This document shows, one piece after another, positions 61,242-64,000 of a stretch of 64,000 nt of DNA (position 1 is the first letter of the stretch; every line of letters begins with the position of its first letter). This stretch comes from Leucaena leucocephala (lineage: Eukaryota > Streptophyta > Magnoliopsida > Fabales > Fabaceae), in NCBI GenBank assembly GCA_037074615.1, contig CM073518.1:20722501-20786500 (forward strand). Direction: 5' to 3'. The position numbers and the translations under genes were made by a program. The notes under the pieces were generated by a model. The model had not been told where the DNA came from and ran no database searches. It was given only the letters and a program-made list of their open reading frames with translations.

Positions 61242-63440
61242 AAGCATGCATTTCCCCACATTTTAAATCGCTCTTCCACTCTTACACGCCGCTTATCGCT
61301 TATTTGTACCATTCACATGACTTCTTCCTTTTTTTTGGGGGGGGGGGGGGGGTTGCTCATATATTTCTGTGGAATTAATTGTCATATAGCATTTGATATA
61401 TTTTTATATATAAAAAATAGTAGTATTTTAAAATATTGTTTTGCTCATATTCAAATTGTTTAGTTGTTGCTAAATTGGATTACGTGCATGTTTGGAAAAG
61501 AAAAAAAAAGTACTTTTAAATCTAAACAAAATTTTAGTGACAGAATTATTTTTAAATAAAATTATAGTTTTAGTCATTGTAAATCATAGTTTTGTATAGA
61601 TAATATCTACTAACTTTTAAAATAATTTTTAGATATTAAACATAAAAAATAACCATTTTAATGCACATAAGATTAGGAGAGTAATTTTTTTTGCCAACAT
61701 AAAAAAATACAATTTTAATCTCTCTTTAATAAAGTTATTTAATATTATTTTATATGTGGAAGATATGCATATATTTTTTTAAGAAAACAGTCAAATATAT
61801 CATCCTTTGAATTCTTAATTTCACCCATTAATATTCTAAAGTCTTAGATATATAATTTTACAAACATAATTTGTATATATCATAGAAATAATTTTTTTCC
61901 TATTGATCTTGATGAAGCTCGAAATCAAAACATTAGTGGAAGGGTGTATATTGAATATCCTTTTATCTAACCCATCTTTAGTTATATAATGTTTATGTTT
62001 AATTAGTAGGGTGTTGGTGTGAATACTAATTATCAAAATTAATAAGAGCGTTTTACTCACAAGTCATGTATATATAACTCTGAATTTTGTATAATTGTTC
62101 AGAGTCCTCTTTAATTTAGTCTGTTCAAATCATGTGAGGATAGGCCTCATTTGTGATTTGAAATTTGAGAAATAAATTATATCATTTAACATATATATAA
62201 TACTACTTTTAATAAATTTAATTAAATATTAATTAATATTAATAATGATAGCATAGAATATACTATTATAATTTTTATTATAAGTTCATTTTAACTCACT
62301 CTCACACATTAAGAAATAACAATTAAATTATTAAATTTAAGAATGTGTTATTATTAAATAATATATATGTATTGAAAAAATATGTTATTATATATCTTTA
62401 GATTAATTTATATTTAATAGTAAAATTTATTTTTATAATTAACTTTTAATGGCGGTAAATACTTACCATTGATATTAGTGAAGGATATTTCTTGTACGTA
62501 AAAAAGTATATAAACCCTGGCAGGGGCAAGAACAATACCAAACGTAAAGATAATAGTGGTTGAAACATTAAGATGTGACAATTGCTATTAATTTCAAGTC
62601 CAACTGCCACCAACTTGATAACGATGTTTCTCCCATATTACTCAACAAACCATAGCCAACTCAAATACTCCTTTAATATGTAATATAAATTATTTCTAAA
62701 TTTTTTTAATCCATAATATAAATTATTAAAAAATAATTAATAATTATTTATTAATTTTGTCTCTATAATTAATACATAAATGTGACTTTTTATATTTTTC
62801 TCTCTCATTTAAAATTTTATTTAATATGAATAAAATTAAAAAAAATAATTTAATAAAAATTTAATGAATTAACTACTATTTTATTTTTTTTATTTTAGTA
62901 AATTAGTTATAGTAAGCAGTTTATAAAAGCATGTAAGCTAAAAGAGCGCAGCTTATCTTTCTCTGGAAACTTTGTTGTTCTTCTCAAATCTATCCCTAAT
63001 TAATCAAGAGTATTTTTGAAAAAAAAATATTATTAAAAATAGGAAAAAAATTATTCAATCAAGATATTTTTAAAAATAACATTTTATAATTACGAAATAT
63101 GTTTTATATAAAAAGGAATTGAAACTAAAAAAACTATGTATTATTGTATTTATGGATAAAGAGTGTATTTAATAAGCTAAATTATTATTTTTATTTAACT
63201 AAAGGTATCCTAAGATATTTTGGACTTAAGATTAATTTATTTTGAGACAAATAAGCTAAATTATTTTAATCAAACAAACTGGCTATATAAGCTTGTGGGG
63301 CACGTAGTAGGATTTTATAGGTAGTTGCTATCATATATGGACTAGCTCGGCAACCAATGACATGCATGGCATTAAGTTCTCTAAAGGGTCCTTATCATTC
63401 TTCTAGAAAAGGTTGAAGTCATTGGGGAGAGGGCAAACCT
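61242..63440. other. 5' flank of copy D, no gene
   Basis: Collinear with the copy C 5' flank. It contains a G homopolymer of about 17 at 61337-61353, which in copy C is a short interrupted G run. No coding region was seen. Confidence 0.6.
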
Positions 63441-63449
63441 CTTCTTTAA

Positions 63450-64000
63450 GGTTTATTTAGATAGATTTTTAAAAAAAAAAATTTATAAAAAAAAATTAAA
63501 TAACTTTCAAAAAAATAAATTTATATAAAAGTTTATAGAAAAAAAAATAATTCTGAATAAATAAATATTTAGATAGTTATTATTAGAATAATTTTTATAA
63601 TTAATAAATATATGAAATAAAAAAAAATATTTTCATCTCTCACCGTCCCATCACTTCTCACTCTCTCATCTCATCTCTCTGTGCTTCTCCCGAGGCTCAT
63701 CTTCTCTTTCATCTTCTCATGGTGGCAGCACGGAGGAGATCAAGCGAGAAGATGAAGAAGGAGGAAGAAGAAGCTGCTCCATTTTCGTTGACTTTCAGCG
63801 ACGACTTTTATTGTCGCTGCAGAAAGTCAATAATAAAAAAATTTTACTCCACTTTTATACTATTACCTAGTGTTGCCATAGAAAAGTGGAGAATTTTCTT
63901 TTTTTATTATTGACTTTCTGCAGCGACAATAAAAGTTGCCGCTGAAAGTCCCATTTCAACTGCGACAAGTGACAAAAAAAGTCGATGCTAAAAATAGACT
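63450..64000. mobile_element. Harbinger-like MITE left part, interrupted by a hairpin element (runs off the window)
   Basis: The left part (63,450-63,785) matches 34,330-34,670 in copy C. From about 63,787 the sequence departs from C and forms a long hairpin: 63790-63856 pairs with 63883-63950. Trailing GCGAC/GTCG motifs resemble CACTA-type subterminal repeats. The right end lies outside the window. Confidence 0.5.

Overview
This window looks like nuclear DNA of a eudicot plant. It is very AT-rich, its genes are split into small exons with GT-AG introns, and it is crowded with plant-type MITEs, tRNA-derived SINEs, an RTE-clade LINE, a Copia remnant and hAT-like and Harbinger-like elements. 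I cannot name the species. I see no prokaryotic features, rRNA, tRNA gene or CRISPR array.

The organising feature is a tandem array of five oxidosqualene cyclase (OSC, triterpene synthase) loci, all on the minus strand, so each gene starts at its high coordinate. Left to right: copy A (only exon 1, 1448-1648; the rest lies left of the window); copy B (7780-16127, a decayed pseudogene with all 16 exons recognisable); copy C (23466-32148, the only intact copy: 16 exons that splice in silico to 755 codons); copy E (about 38155-47656, a heavily deleted pseudogene); copy D (53484-61169, a near-identical sister of C broken by a 2-bp deletion in exon 8). C and its 5' flank pair with D and its 5' flank. 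A and its 5' flank pair with E and its 5' flank. The array therefore grew by segmental duplication.

OSCs cyclise 2,3-oxidosqualene to sterol or triterpene skeletons on ER membranes. C keeps the catalytic Asp (DCTAE) and the Trp of the MWxYCR box, as in beta-amyrin-type enzymes. It departs from the family at several normally invariant positions (MWFYCR, DQGVPVSDCTAE, YGTLF, PAQIAG), which suggests a specialised product spectrum. No P450, acyltransferase or glycosyltransferase gene is visible in the window.

Between and inside the genes: (1) 1649-7700 carries five Tourist/Harbinger-like MITEs, at least three of which have a clean empty site in the paralogous flank of E. (2) 16.5-17.3 kb holds a Copia RNase H remnant, and 19.33-23.20 kb a 3.9-kb Harbinger-like element with transposase remnants, an AATCGATT-rich array and three tandem repeats. 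(3) 34.3-36.2 kb has more MITEs. (4) 41.74-44.90 kb is a dead RTE LINE with a 17-bp target duplication inside copy E. (5) 45.4-46.6 kb is a long inverted repeat resembling a Mutator-like element. (6) 48.2-50.8 kb contains a foldback element and an hAT MITE with an 8-bp target duplication. (7) The last 200 bases hold a nested hairpin. Because most insertions can be compared with an empty paralogous site, the window is a good record of duplication followed by transposon colonisation.
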